Source of the DNA: Arthrobacter sp. ERGS1:01 | Lineage (GTDB): Bacteria; Actinomycetota; Actinomycetes; Actinomycetales; Micrococcaceae | Length of the DNA: 64,000 bases | Direction of reading: 5' to 3' | Assembly (NCBI RefSeq): GCF_001281315.1 | Contig: NZ_CP012479.1 | Location: 3,720,001-3,784,000, forward strand | Shown: positions 41,833 through 51,665 of the stretch, piece after piece | Numbering within the stretch: position 1 is the stretch's first letter | Layout of the letters: each line of letters begins with the position of its first letter | Translations under genes and position numbers: made by a program | Notes under the pieces: generated by a model | Seen by the model: the letters and a program-made list of their open reading frames with translations, nothing else | Databases searched by the model: none | Told to the model about the DNA's origin: nothing

Positions 41833-42352
41833 ATGAACGGCACGCCCGTCGCAATCCTGCTGGCGGGAGTGACCGTTTCGGGAAAGACCACCCTCGCCAA
41901 GGCGCTTGTTGGGCACGGAATGGCCCGGGTCTCGGTCGACGAGGAGGTGTTCCGCGCGCACGGGCGGCCTCAGGGCCTCCTTTACGCCGGACTACAAAAA
42001 ACGCCGGCTCCGTCGCCGCGTGGATTGAGCTTCGTCGGCGGCCGGAAGTTGCACCTAGGTGACGGATCTGGTGTTCCCGGAGGTGACGTAAAGGAGACCG
42101 TAAGGCCGCCCGCGGCCGTCGGTCGGATAGTCACCGAGGGAATGCCGGATCCGTCACCGGGGGTGAGGCGGCCTCCGACCCAGCCGGGCAGCACAACCTC
42201 GAGCGTGTCCAGTACTCGCGGTGACGCCGGAGGCGCTGGGCGACTTCTTTGCACGGTTCGATGTGCCTGCGTCCGATGAGGGTGCCACGGAGTATGCAGG
42301 AGACCCGGCGCAGCTCATTCAACAGATCAACGAGCTGCGCGACAGCGTCTAA
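41833..42352 (+). pseudogene. Broken P-loop kinase / AAA_33-type ATP-binding protein
   Basis: A good start (AAAGGAG, ATG 41833) opens MNGTPVAILLAGVTVSGKTT with Walker A, then SVDEEVFRAHGR. After about residue 45 the frame enters unrelated sequence and stops. From 42221 to the TAA at 42350-42352, in another frame, a typical C-terminus of the same family appears (VTPEALGDFFARFDVP...). About 250 bp of foreign sequence (roughly 41968-42220) replaces the central 100 or so residues. The gene is dead. Confidence 0.75.
42058..42158. repeat. Inverted repeat inside the sequence that disrupts the kinase gene
   Basis: Perfect 11-bp arms GGTGACGGATC (42058-42068) and GATCCGTCACC (42148-42158) flank about 80 bp. 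Other GGTGAC/GTCACC pairs lie nearby. It could be the remnant of a small non-coding element, but no target duplication was found. Confidence 0.5.
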
Positions 42353-42374
42353 CTGGTCCCGGCGGCTGGACTCC

Positions 42375-42420
42375 GGGTCTCGACAGGCTCGACCACCGGT
42401 GGTCGAGCCTGTCGAGACCC
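42375..42420. repeat. Perfect 46-bp palindrome formed by two head-to-head repeat copies
   Basis: Two complete copies of the dispersed repeat meet tail to tail to give a perfect palindrome 23 bp per arm. It lies 22 bp after the broken kinase and 12 bp before the GH125 stop. It could act as a bidirectional terminator. Confidence 0.9.
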
Positions 42421-42432
42421 CCGAAAGCCTCG

Positions 42433-43743
42433 CTACGCCGTTTCGCAGTAGTCCAGCAGCAGCTCGCAGAACATGGAGTTTGCCCAGGAAAACCAGGGCC
42501 GGGTGAACTGTGAAGGGTCGTCCGGGAGGAATCCCTCGTGCATGAATCCGGTCCCGCCGTCGGTGTCCCGGAGCATTTGGAGGATCCGCCACTTTTCCTT
42601 CCGCGTGTCCGCCGTCAGGCCCTGGACGGCGAGCGCAATGTGCCAAATGTAGCCGGGCGGGGTGTGCGGGCTGCCGATCCCTTCGGCGTGGGTGCCGCGG
42701 TGGAAGAACGGGTTGCCCTCGCTGAGGATGAACTTCCGGGTTGTCTGGTACAGCGGATCCGCAAGGTCCACGCCACCGGTCAGCGGCAGGGACAGCAGGC
42801 TGGGCATGTTGGCGTCGTCCATCAGCAGGGCGTTGCCCAGTCCGTCCACCTCGTAGGCGTAGATGAAACCAAATTCGGGGTGGTTGACCACGCCGTGCGT
42901 GGCGATGCCGGCAGCGATCTCGGCGGCCAGGGCCAGTGCGCCGGCCTCCAGCTCCGGGTCGGCGTACACCTCGCGGGCGATCTCGGCCACCTGCAGCAGC
43001 GCCGCCTTGGCGAAGTGGTTGCCCGGCACGTTGTAGCTGTAGACGCAGGCGTCATCGCTGGGCCGGAAGCCGGCCCACGTCATGCCCGTGACGGCGGTTG
43101 CCGGGCCCAGGCCGTCGCGGGAGAGCGTCTCGCTGGCCAGCGTGGTGTTGCGGACAAAGCGGTATGCGGAGTTGGCCTCGTGGTCCTGCTCCAGCCGCCA
43201 CTGGGCCACGACGGTCTTGAGTGCCTCGTGGACGGGGCCCGTGAAGATGTCGACGCGGTTGCTGCGGCGCCAGAGCTGGTGTGCCAGCTGGATGGGGAAC
43301 GCGAGCGAGTCGATCTCGTACTTCCGCTCCCAGATCCAGGGATCCTCGCAGGCATCCTCGGGGTCATAGGAGGCGCCGTTGGGCTCCTGGTTGAAGGCGT
43401 TCGCATAGGAATCCTGCGCGATGCAGCCAAACTGGCGCCGGACAAGCCCGGCAAGCACGTCGTAAAGTTCGCCATCGGGCTCCACGAACCTCAGGAACGG
43501 GAGCATCTGGGCCGAGGAGTCCCGCAGCCACATGGCGGGGATGTCGCCGGTGATGACGAACGTGGTGCCGTCCGGCTCCCGGGTGAGTGTCGTGTCCAGG
43601 GTGTTGCGCATGCAGGCGACGAACATTTCCGACAACTTTTCATCGCCCGTGACCTCGCGAATGGCCGCTGCGCTGCGCAGCAACTCCGCCTCGAGGAAGC
43701 CCGCGGCGGACCCCACTTTTTCCTGCAAACCGTTGGACGTCAC
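42433..43743 (-). CDS. GH125 exo-alpha-1,6-mannosidase
   Basis: A 436-residue (alpha/alpha)6 hydrolase. FVITGDIPAMWLRDSSAQML (about residues 63-82), WIWERKYEIDSLAFPIQLAH and GSPHTPPGYIWHIALAVQGL are clear GH125 signatures. The family cuts alpha-1,6-mannose from N-glycan cores in inverting fashion and needs alpha-1,2/1,3 branches removed first. No signal peptide. GTG 43743 is preferred because GGAGGT lies seven bases upstream; an in-frame GTG at 43758 is possible. Divergent from the ROK regulator. Confidence 0.92.
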   Translation of the reverse strand: MTSNGLQEKVGSAAGFLEAELLRSAAAIREVTGDEKLSEMFVACMRNTLDTTLTREPDGTTFVITGDIPAMWLRDSSAQMLPFLRFVEPDGELYDVLAGLVRRQFGCIAQDSYANAFNQEPNGASYDPEDACEDPWIWERKYEIDSLAFPIQLAHQLWRRSNRVDIFTGPVHEALKTVVAQWRLEQDHEANSAYRFVRNTTLASETLSRDGLGPATAVTGMTWAGFRPSDDACVYSYNVPGNHFAKAALLQVAEIAREVYADPELEAGALALAAEIAAGIATHGVVNHPEFGFIYAYEVDGLGNALLMDDANMPSLLSLPLTGGVDLADPLYQTTRKFILSEGNPFFHRGTHAEGIGSPHTPPGYIWHIALAVQGLTADTRKEKWRILQMLRDTDGGTGFMHEGFLPDDPSQFTRPWFSWANSMFCELLLDYCETA

Positions 43744-43789
43744 AACGCCCACCTCCACTTCGTCGTTGGAACCTTTTAAGGAATATCAG

Positions 43790-43825
43790 CACGATCGAAT
43801 AAAGATCGTGAACTTTCAGCGGCAA
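43790..43825 (-). promoter_or_regulatory. Candidate GH125 promoter with inverted-repeat operator
   Basis: On the minus strand TTGCCG (43820-43825), a 17-bp spacer and TTATTC (43797-43802). The -10 lies exactly in the 7-bp centre of a perfect inverted repeat CACGATC-7 bp-GATCGTG (43790-43810), an ideal operator position for the divergent ROK protein. The match is positional inference. Confidence 0.5.
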
Positions 43826-43838
43826 TTTGAAACTTATT

Positions 43839-43868
43839 TTGACTCATGCCGTAAACGGATCGTAATGA
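43839..43868 (+). promoter_or_regulatory. Candidate promoter of the ROK gene
   Basis: TTGACT (43839-43844), 18-bp spacer, TAATGA (43863-43868). About 55 bp further on, CTTCA-AA-TGAAG (43926-43937) within ACTTC...GAAGT is another short inverted repeat that could bind a regulator. Confidence 0.4.
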
Positions 43869-43978
43869 GGGCCAAAAACCATGGACTTTCACAGCTACTG
43901 CCCAGTATTCTAGAGATGAAACTTCCTTCAAATGAAGTGCCATCCGTTCTTATACAAAGTCATCCAAGGAGCTCCACC

Positions 43979-45211
43979 ATGGACGTCGACCACATCCCGT
44001 TCGCCAGACCCGGCAACCGCGGCGCAGCAGCCCCGGTCCAGCAATCCGTCAGCGACCCCGCGTTGGAGCTGCTGGCACTTGTCGCCACCGAATCCGCCGT
44101 TTCGCGCGCCGAGCTGGCCCGCGTGCTGAAGGTGGCGCCGTCCACCGTGTCCCTGCGCGTGAATGAACTCCTCAGCGCCGGGTTGCTGGTGGAAACCGGA
44201 GACGGAAACTCCACGGGTGGTCGGAAGCCGCGAAGCCTGCAGTTGAACCACTCGGCCGGGCACGTGCTGGTGGCCGACCTCGGCGCGCACCACGTCCGTG
44301 TGGGTGTCATGGACCTCTCCGGGGCATTGCTCGCCTCCGACGCCATTGAACTTGACGTTGCCCAGGGCCCGGAAAAATCCCTGGCCGTCATCGCCGGCCT
44401 GTTCGATGAACTGGCCGCCGGCATCAGCTCCAGCACGCTGCGTGGCGTGGGCATCGCCCTTCCCGGGCCCGTGGACTACGACGCCGGCTGCGTCGACTCC
44501 CCCGCCCGCATGCCCGGCTGGCACCGTTTCCCCATCAGGGACTGGCTGGCCGGACATTACAACGTCCCCGTCTTTTGCGACAACGACGCCAACATGATGG
44601 CCCTGGCCGAACACACGCTGCGCCAAACCTCCGCCGACCACGCCAAGAAGCCGCGCAACACCTTGTTCATCAAGGCCGGCGCCGCGATCGGCTGCGGGCT
44701 GATCGCGGACGGCCTCGTGTACCGCGGCTCCACCGGAACGGCCGGCGACATCACGCACGTGCGGGTCCGCGCGGCGGGCGAGCGGGCCTGCAGCTGCGGA
44801 AACCTCGGCTGCCTCGAGACGGTCGCCAGCGGTTCGGCAATCGTTGCCGACCTGGTGGCCGCGGGCGTGGACGTGGCGGACCTGAGCGCCGTGGTGGAGT
44901 TGGCGAACAACGCCGACGCCGTGGCCACGACGCAGATCCGCGGGGCCGGGCGCCTGCTGGGCGAAATGCTGTGCAGCATCGTCAACTTCGTAAATCCTGA
45001 CTATGTGGTGCTGGGTGGGGCGCTGGCCCAGGTCGAGCCGTACGTGGCCGCGATCAGGAGCCAGCTCTACGAGGGCTGCCACCCCCTGGCCACGAAGAAC
45101 CTGACCATTGAAAAGTCCCTGGCCGGCCCCCACGCCGGCATGATCGGCATTGGCGTGCTGAGCCTGCGCGAGGTGCTGCGGACCAGCACGCTGGTGCCCT
45201 CGGGGATCTAG
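43979..45211 (+). CDS. ROK-family transcriptional regulator
   Basis: A 410-residue NagC/XylR-type repressor. Residues about 28-75 are a winged HTH (SRAELARVLKVAPSTVSLRV). The ROK sugar-kinase-like domain follows, with the zinc motif CSCGNLGC (Cys271, 273, 278) and LETVASG. The effector is usually a sugar or amino-sugar phosphate. Start ATG 43979 follows AAGGAG; the open frame upstream is non-coding promoter. Its place between GH125 and the transporter implies control by mannose- or GlcNAc-derived signals. Confidence 0.93.
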   Translation: MDVDHIPFARPGNRGAAAPVQQSVSDPALELLALVATESAVSRAELARVLKVAPSTVSLRVNELLSAGLLVETGDGNSTGGRKPRSLQLNHSAGHVLVADLGAHHVRVGVMDLSGALLASDAIELDVAQGPEKSLAVIAGLFDELAAGISSSTLRGVGIALPGPVDYDAGCVDSPARMPGWHRFPIRDWLAGHYNVPVFCDNDANMMALAEHTLRQTSADHAKKPRNTLFIKAGAAIGCGLIADGLVYRGSTGTAGDITHVRVRAAGERACSCGNLGCLETVASGSAIVADLVAAGVDVADLSAVVELANNADAVATTQIRGAGRLLGEMLCSIVNFVNPDYVVLGGALAQVEPYVAAIRSQLYEGCHPLATKNLTIEKSLAGPHAGMIGIGVLSLREVLRTSTLVPSGI

Positions 45212-45234
45212 CCCCTCGGGAAAGGTACCTGACT

Positions 45235-45272
45235 ACTTGGGATGGCGGCCCGCACGGGCCGCCACCCCAAGT
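45235..45272. terminator. Bidirectional terminator between ROK and the binding-protein genes
   Basis: ACTTGGGATGGCGGCCCG pairs with its complement (one mismatch) around a CAC loop and is followed by CCTCTTGG. It lies 23 bp after the ROK stop and 14 bp from the convergent binding-protein stop. Confidence 0.8.
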
Positions 45273-45286
45273 CCTCTTGGTGCTTG

Positions 45287-46942
45287 TTACGCCGCCTTGA
45301 GCGCCGTCGTCGTCATGGCGACGTTGTTGTAGCCGCCAATGCTCGAACGGTAGTCGAATGCGTCATCCTTCATGGTCGGGAATCCCGTGAAGTTCTTCGT
45401 GGTCCACATCTCCCCGGATCCGCCACTCATGTAGGCCAGGTACGGGGCACCCTCGGCAACGGCCTTTTGGATGATCTGCAACTGCGCGGTGATCTCCGCG
45501 GTGCTCGACCGGGGCAATGCCTGCAACGCCGCCAACGCGTCGTTGCCGGCCTTGGGCATCTTCCACAGGCCCTGGTTGCCGTAGCCGTTCTTTTGCGGAC
45601 CAGGCTCCAGGTTCTTCCAGCTGTAACCCTGGAAGGCGTTGTAGGCGGAGCCGTTGAGGTTGGCCGTCCACACCATCATTTCGTAGTCGTGGATCTTGGC
45701 CTGGAACACGGTGTCCGGAGTGGGCATGTACGCCACGTCCACCCCCAGGTTCTTCTTCCACTGGGCGATGATCATGGGCGCCACCACGATGTCGGTGGGC
45801 TGGTCCAGGTTCACGAACAGGCGGACGGGGTAGGACTTGCCGTCCTTGCTCAGGTTCCCGCCTTCCACACTCCAGCCGGCCGATGCCAGATCGGCCTTGG
45901 CCTGCTCCACGTTCGGCGTCAGGGGCTTGGCGTACTCGGGAAGCAGGGCGTCCTTGTACAGCTCAAGATTCAGGCCGGTGACCGATGGCACCGTATAGCC
46001 GGTACCCACGGCCTTCGTGGCCGCCGTCAGGTCCACCGAATCGCGGAACGCCCGGCGCACCGCCGCATCCGTGAAGGGCGGGTAGGTGCAGCCAAACAGC
46101 ACGCCGCGGGAGGAGCCGTCCGGGAAGTACTCGTAGTGGTTGTCCTTGCCCATGCCCAGGAACTGGGTCAGGACCCCCGCCCCGCCGCCGTCGGCCCAGT
46201 CGACCTTGCCGGAGGAAATCGAGGACTGGATGTTGCCCACGGTACCGCTGGGAATGATGTGGACCTCCTTGACACCCTTGGCCTTGCCGCCCCAGTAATC
46301 ATCACGCAAGGTGATCTGGACCTGCTGGCCGGAGAAGGACTTGAGCACGCCCGGGCCGGTGCCCACCGGCTTCTTGTCCACGTACTTGTCGTGGTCGCCC
46401 TGGGCTTCGTAGATGTGCTTCGGGTAGACCGGGTAGTACATGGACATGTTGGTGTCCTGCTGGTACTTCGGCAGGTTGTAGTTGACCTGCACCGTGTACT
46501 CATCGAGGGCCTTGACGGGCTCCCTGACCAACCCGTCCGGGCTGGGATCGCCGAGCACAAAGTTGTACGTGTAGACGACGTCGTCGGCCGTGAACGGCTT
46601 GCCGTCGCTCCAGGTGACGCCCTTGCGGAGGGTGTAGGTGGCCGTGCGGCCTCCGTTCGTGTACACGACCTTTTCGGCCAACGCCGGCTCGAGCTTGCCG
46701 CCGTCGCGGGTGGAAACCCGGAACAACGTCTCGTAGAAGAAGCCGATCCCCGGCCCGCCCGTGCCGCCGCCGTTGGCATTGAAGTTCTCCGGGAACTGGT
46801 TCGAGGCGCCGGCGTCGGCCCCCAGGGTCAGGACCCCGCTGCCGGCGTCGCCGCCGCCCACCGCACCCTTGCAACCCACCATGGTCAGCGCCGAACCGGC
46901 AATGATCGCGCCCAGGAAACCCCTGCGGCCAAAATCCCCCAT
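45287..46942 (-). CDS. ABC substrate-binding lipoprotein, family 5 (copy 2)
   Basis: A 551-residue extracytoplasmic binding protein. FGRRGFLGAIIAGSALTMVGCKG is a twin-arginine signal with a lipobox Cys. The SBP_bac_5 fold is shown by LEPALAEKVVYTNGGRTATY, LRKGVTWSDGKPFTADDVVY and YPVYPKHIYEA. Family-5 proteins carry peptides and also manno- and other oligosaccharides. It has the same length as its upstream neighbour and is clearly a tandem duplicate. It follows that gene by nine bases. Last gene of the transporter operon. Confidence 0.92.
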   Translation of the reverse strand: MGDFGRRGFLGAIIAGSALTMVGCKGAVGGGDAGSGVLTLGADAGASNQFPENFNANGGGTGGPGIGFFYETLFRVSTRDGGKLEPALAEKVVYTNGGRTATYTLRKGVTWSDGKPFTADDVVYTYNFVLGDPSPDGLVREPVKALDEYTVQVNYNLPKYQQDTNMSMYYPVYPKHIYEAQGDHDKYVDKKPVGTGPGVLKSFSGQQVQITLRDDYWGGKAKGVKEVHIIPSGTVGNIQSSISSGKVDWADGGGAGVLTQFLGMGKDNHYEYFPDGSSRGVLFGCTYPPFTDAAVRRAFRDSVDLTAATKAVGTGYTVPSVTGLNLELYKDALLPEYAKPLTPNVEQAKADLASAGWSVEGGNLSKDGKSYPVRLFVNLDQPTDIVVAPMIIAQWKKNLGVDVAYMPTPDTVFQAKIHDYEMMVWTANLNGSAYNAFQGYSWKNLEPGPQKNGYGNQGLWKMPKAGNDALAALQALPRSSTAEITAQLQIIQKAVAEGAPYLAYMSGGSGEMWTTKNFTGFPTMKDDAFDYRSSIGGYNNVAMTTTALKAA

Positions 46943-46951
46943 GCCGGTCCC

Positions 46952-48607
46952 CTACGCCTTGGTCAGGTTGACGGTGGTGAGGCTGACGTTGTTGTAGCCG
47001 CCAATGCTGGAGCGGTAGTTGAACTCCGCATCCGCCATGGTGGGGAAGCCCTTCCAGTTCTTGGTGGTCCACATTTCGCCCGAACCGCCGCTCATGTACG
47101 ACATGTACGGAGCGTCGTTCGCGACGGCGGCCTGGATGACCTGCAGGAGCTTGTTGATCTGGGCGGTCTGCTCCATGGGGACGCTGGAGAGCTCGATGAG
47201 CGCATCGTTGGCGGCCTTGGGCATCTTCCACAGGCCCTGGTTGCCGGCGCCGTTCTTCTGCGCCTTCTCGCTCATGTTGGACCAGCTGTAGCCCTGGTAC
47301 GCGTTGTAGGCGGAGCCGTTGAGGTTGGTGGTCCAGACCATCATTTCGTAGTCGTGGATCTTGGCCTGGAACACGGTGTCCGGGGTGGGCATGTACGCCA
47401 CGTCGATGCCGAGGTTCTTCTTCCACTGGTCGATGATCATGGGAGCGACCACGATGTCGGTGGCCTGGCCCAGGTTCACGAACAGTCGCAGCGGGTACGA
47501 CTTGCCGGCCTTGGTCAGGTTGCCGCCGACGACGGTGAAACCGGCCGCGGCCAGGTCCGCCTTGGCCTGCTCCACGTTCGGGGTGAGGGGCTTGGCGTAC
47601 TCGGGAAGCAGGGCGTCCTTGTACAGTTCCATGTTCAGGCCGGTGATCGAGGGCACCGTGTAGCCAATGCCCACGGCCTTGGTGGCGGCGGTCAAATCCA
47701 CCGAGTCGCGCAGGGCGCGACGGACCGCGGGGTCGTTCAGCGGCGCATAGTTGCAGCCGAACATGACGCCGCGGGAGGAGCCGTCGGGGAAGTATTCGTA
47801 GTTGTTGTCCTTGTTCATGCCCAGGAACTGGGTCAGGACGCCGGCACCGCCGCCGTCGGCCCAGTCAACCTTTCCGGAGGAGATCGAGGACTGGATGTTG
47901 CCCACGGTTCCGGTGGGGATGATGTGGACCTCCTTGACACCCTTGGCCTTGCCGCCCCAGTAGTCCTCGCGCAGCGTGATCTGGACCTGCTGGCCGGAGA
48001 AGGACTTGAGCACGCCCGGGCCGGTGCCAACGGGCTTCTTGTCGACGTACTTGCCGTAGTCCGCCTGCTGCCCGTAGATGTGCTTGGGGTACACGGGGTA
48101 GTACATGGACATGTTGGTGTCCTGCTGGTAATTCGGGCTCGTGTAGTTCACCTGAACGGTCAGCGGGTCAAGGGCCTTGACGGGCTCCTTGATGAACTGG
48201 TCGGGCCCGGGGGTGCCGAACACGAAGTTGTAGGTGAAGGCGACGTCGTCGGCCGTGAACGGCTTGCCGTCGCTCCAGGTGACGCCCTTGCGGAGGGTGT
48301 AGGTGGCCGTGGCTCCGCCGTTGGAGTACACGACCTTCTCGGCCAGTGCCGGCTCGAGCTTGCCGCCGTTGCGGGTGGAAACCCGGAACAGCGTCTCGTA
48401 GAAGAAGCCGATGCCCGGGCCGCCGTCGCCGCCGCCGTTGGCATTGAAGTTTTCCGGGAACTGGTTCGAGGCGCCGGCGTCGGCCCCCAGGGTCAGGACA
48501 CCGTTGCCGGCATCGCCGCCGCCCACCGCACCCTTGCAGCCAACCATGGTCAATGCCGAACCGGCAATGATCGCGCCCAGAAAATTCCTGCGTCCAAAGT
48601 CCTTCAT
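46952..48607 (-). CDS. ABC substrate-binding lipoprotein, family 5 (copy 1)
   Basis: A 551-residue paralogue of the next gene with the same Tat-type lipoprotein signal (KDFGRRNFLGAIIAG, lipobox MVGC). ATG 48607 has AAGGA upstream; a longer in-frame start adds five unneeded residues. The two copies are nearly identical in the first 40 residues and differ mainly in the middle (for example LSSVPMEQTAQINKLLQ versus LPRSSTAEITAQLQ), so they may bind related but distinct ligands. It lies 52 bp after the OppF-like ATPase. Confidence 0.92.
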   Translation of the reverse strand: MKDFGRRNFLGAIIAGSALTMVGCKGAVGGGDAGNGVLTLGADAGASNQFPENFNANGGGDGGPGIGFFYETLFRVSTRNGGKLEPALAEKVVYSNGGATATYTLRKGVTWSDGKPFTADDVAFTYNFVFGTPGPDQFIKEPVKALDPLTVQVNYTSPNYQQDTNMSMYYPVYPKHIYGQQADYGKYVDKKPVGTGPGVLKSFSGQQVQITLREDYWGGKAKGVKEVHIIPTGTVGNIQSSISSGKVDWADGGGAGVLTQFLGMNKDNNYEYFPDGSSRGVMFGCNYAPLNDPAVRRALRDSVDLTAATKAVGIGYTVPSITGLNMELYKDALLPEYAKPLTPNVEQAKADLAAAGFTVVGGNLTKAGKSYPLRLFVNLGQATDIVVAPMIIDQWKKNLGIDVAYMPTPDTVFQAKIHDYEMMVWTTNLNGSAYNAYQGYSWSNMSEKAQKNGAGNQGLWKMPKAANDALIELSSVPMEQTAQINKLLQVIQAAVANDAPYMSYMSGGSGEMWTTKNWKGFPTMADAEFNYRSSIGGYNNVSLTTVNLTKA

Positions 48608-48659
48608 GGGTATTCCTTCCAAAGTGATTTTGTTGAAGTGGTTGAAAAGCTAAAAACGT

Positions 48660-49683
<1,024 letters not shown>

Positions 49684-49691
<8 letters not shown>

Positions 49692-50739
49692 GGAGTTCCT
49701 CCTTGATGACTGACAGGGTTTCCGGGGTGACGAGGTGGCAGGCAGCGCGGCCGCCGGGGATGTCGAGCAGGACCGGGATTTCGCTTTCGCAACGGGCAAT
49801 CTTCTGCGGGCACCGCGGCGCAAACGCACAGCCCTGGGGCAGGTTCAGCAGGTTGGGCGGCGAACCGGGAATGCCCGTGAGCTTGCGGACGGGTTCGGTC
49901 AGCGGGGGGAACGCGTTGCGCAGGCCCTGCGTGTAGGGGTGCCGGGGCGCCTCGTACAGCTGCGCCGCCGTGCCGACCTCCACGATCTTTCCGCCGTACA
50001 TGATGGCGATCCGGTCGGAGATTTCCAGGAGCAGGGACAGATCGTGGGTGACGAAGGCGATCGCGAAGCCCAGCTTTTCCTGCAGTTCCAGGACCTTGGA
50101 GAGGATCTGGCGTTGCATGACGACGTCGACGGCGGTGGTCGGCTCATCCATCAACACCAGTTCCGGGTCGCAGGCCAGGGACAGCGCGATGAGTGCGCGC
50201 TGCTGCATGCCGCCGGAGAGTTCGTGCGGGAAGGCGTTGATGCGGTGTGAGGGGATCCCCACCATTTGCAGCAGTTCCTCGGCGCGGGTCGTGGCGGAGG
50301 CCTTGGTCAGTTCGCGGTCGTGGGCCAGCAGGACGTCCAGGAACTGTGCCTTCAACCGGCTGACCGGGTTCAGGCACGCCATGGCGCTCTGCATCACGAT
50401 CGAGATGCCGCTCCAGCGGTAGTCCACGAGCTGCTCTTCGGAAAGCTTCGTCAGGTCGACGGGGGCCTTGCCCTTGGCGTGGAAGACCACTTGCCCGGCG
50501 CTGGTCACCGCGGGTGCCCGCTGCAGCCGGCCCAGGGCCGCCAGCAGGGTGGACTTTCCGGAAGCGGATTCGCCGGCGATGCCGAGGATTTCGCCACGGT
50601 GCAAGGTGATGTTGATGTCGTCGCAGGCGCGGAGGTTTCCGACTTCCGTCACATAGTCGACGCACAAGCCCTTTGCCTCCAGCAGCGGCGGTGAGGTGGC
50701 GATGCGCTCGGCAATCTCGGCTACGGTTTCCAGTTTCAT
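49684..50739 (-). CDS. Oligopeptide/oligosaccharide ABC transporter ATPase (OppD-like)
   Basis: A 351-residue partner ATPase. Walker A is GIAGESASGKSTLLAALGRL, the signature ELSGGMQQRALIALSLACD and Walker B LVLMDEPTTAVDVVMQ. The C-terminal GCAFAPRCPQKIARCESEIP is again a four-Cys motif. ATG 50739 overlaps the permease stop by four bases. It forms a heterodimer with the OppF-like protein. Confidence 0.93.
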
Positions 50740-51662
50740 ACCAGTGCTCCAATCTTGGCCTGCTCTGCGGCATCCTGGCGTGACTTTTGCTTGAGGAACC
50801 TGCGCATCAGGGTCATGCGCTTGGAGCTCAGGGTCGGGTTGGTGACTTCGTCCAGGCCGAAGTTGATCATGGTGGTGGCGAAGCCGATCAACGCCAGGCA
50901 GAGCCCGGGAGGCGCGAACCACCACCACTGTCCGTTGAACAGGGCGTTCTGGGTGGTGGCGTAGTTGATCATCAGGCCCCAGCTGGGCTGGGCGGCGCTG
51001 CCAATGCCGAGGAAGGCGAGGGAGGCCTGCATGCCGACGCCGGCGGCGATCAGGCGCAGGAACATGGGGGATATGATGCCCGAGAGGTGCGGGAGCACCT
51101 CGACCATGATGACCCGCAGCGGGTGTTCGCCGATGGTGCGCAGGGCTGCGGTGAAGTCGCGGCCGCGCAGCGACATGGCCTGGGCGCGGATGGCGCGTGC
51201 GCCGCCCGTCCATTCCAGCCCGCCGATGATGATGGAGACGAGCAGCACGTTGGCGTTCTGCAACAGCCCGGCAATCATGAACAGGATCGCGAACGACGGG
51301 ATGTTCTGGACCACCAGGATGACGCCGTTGAGGAACCTGTCCACGGCGCCGCCGGAGAAACCGGCAATCGTGCCGATGACCACCGAGAGGGCGGTGCCGA
51401 TGACGGCGGACATCAGGCCCACCAGCATGGAGCTGCGGGCTCCGTACAGCAGCCAGGACAGCGCATCCTGGCCGGAGCTCGTGGTGCCCATCCAATGTTG
51501 GGCGGACGGTGCCTGGCCCATGGCGTTTTCGTCAAACATGTAGGGGGTCCAGCCGAGCACGTGCTCGCTGAACGGCTGGCCGAAGGCTGCGGCGAGCAGG
51601 AAGACGGCCATGATGACCAGGCCGATCTGGACCTTGCGCAGTGACATGAATCTGGCGAACAT
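50736..51662 (-). CDS. Oligopeptide/oligosaccharide ABC permease (OppC-like)
   Basis: A 308-residue permease with six spans. HWMGTTSSGQDALSWLLYGA and RGRDFTAALRTIGEHPLRVI (coupling loop) place it in the DppC/OppC family. Its start is three bases after the OppB-like stop. Confidence 0.92.
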   Translation of the reverse strand: MFARFMSLRKVQIGLVIMAVFLLAAAFGQPFSEHVLGWTPYMFDENAMGQAPSAQHWMGTTSSGQDALSWLLYGARSSMLVGLMSAVIGTALSVVIGTIAGFSGGAVDRFLNGVILVVQNIPSFAILFMIAGLLQNANVLLVSIIIGGLEWTGGARAIRAQAMSLRGRDFTAALRTIGEHPLRVIMVEVLPHLSGIISPMFLRLIAAGVGMQASLAFLGIGSAAQPSWGLMINYATTQNALFNGQWWWFAPPGLCLALIGFATTMINFGLDEVTNPTLSSKRMTLMRRFLKQKSRQDAAEQAKIGALV

Positions 51663-51665
51663 GGC

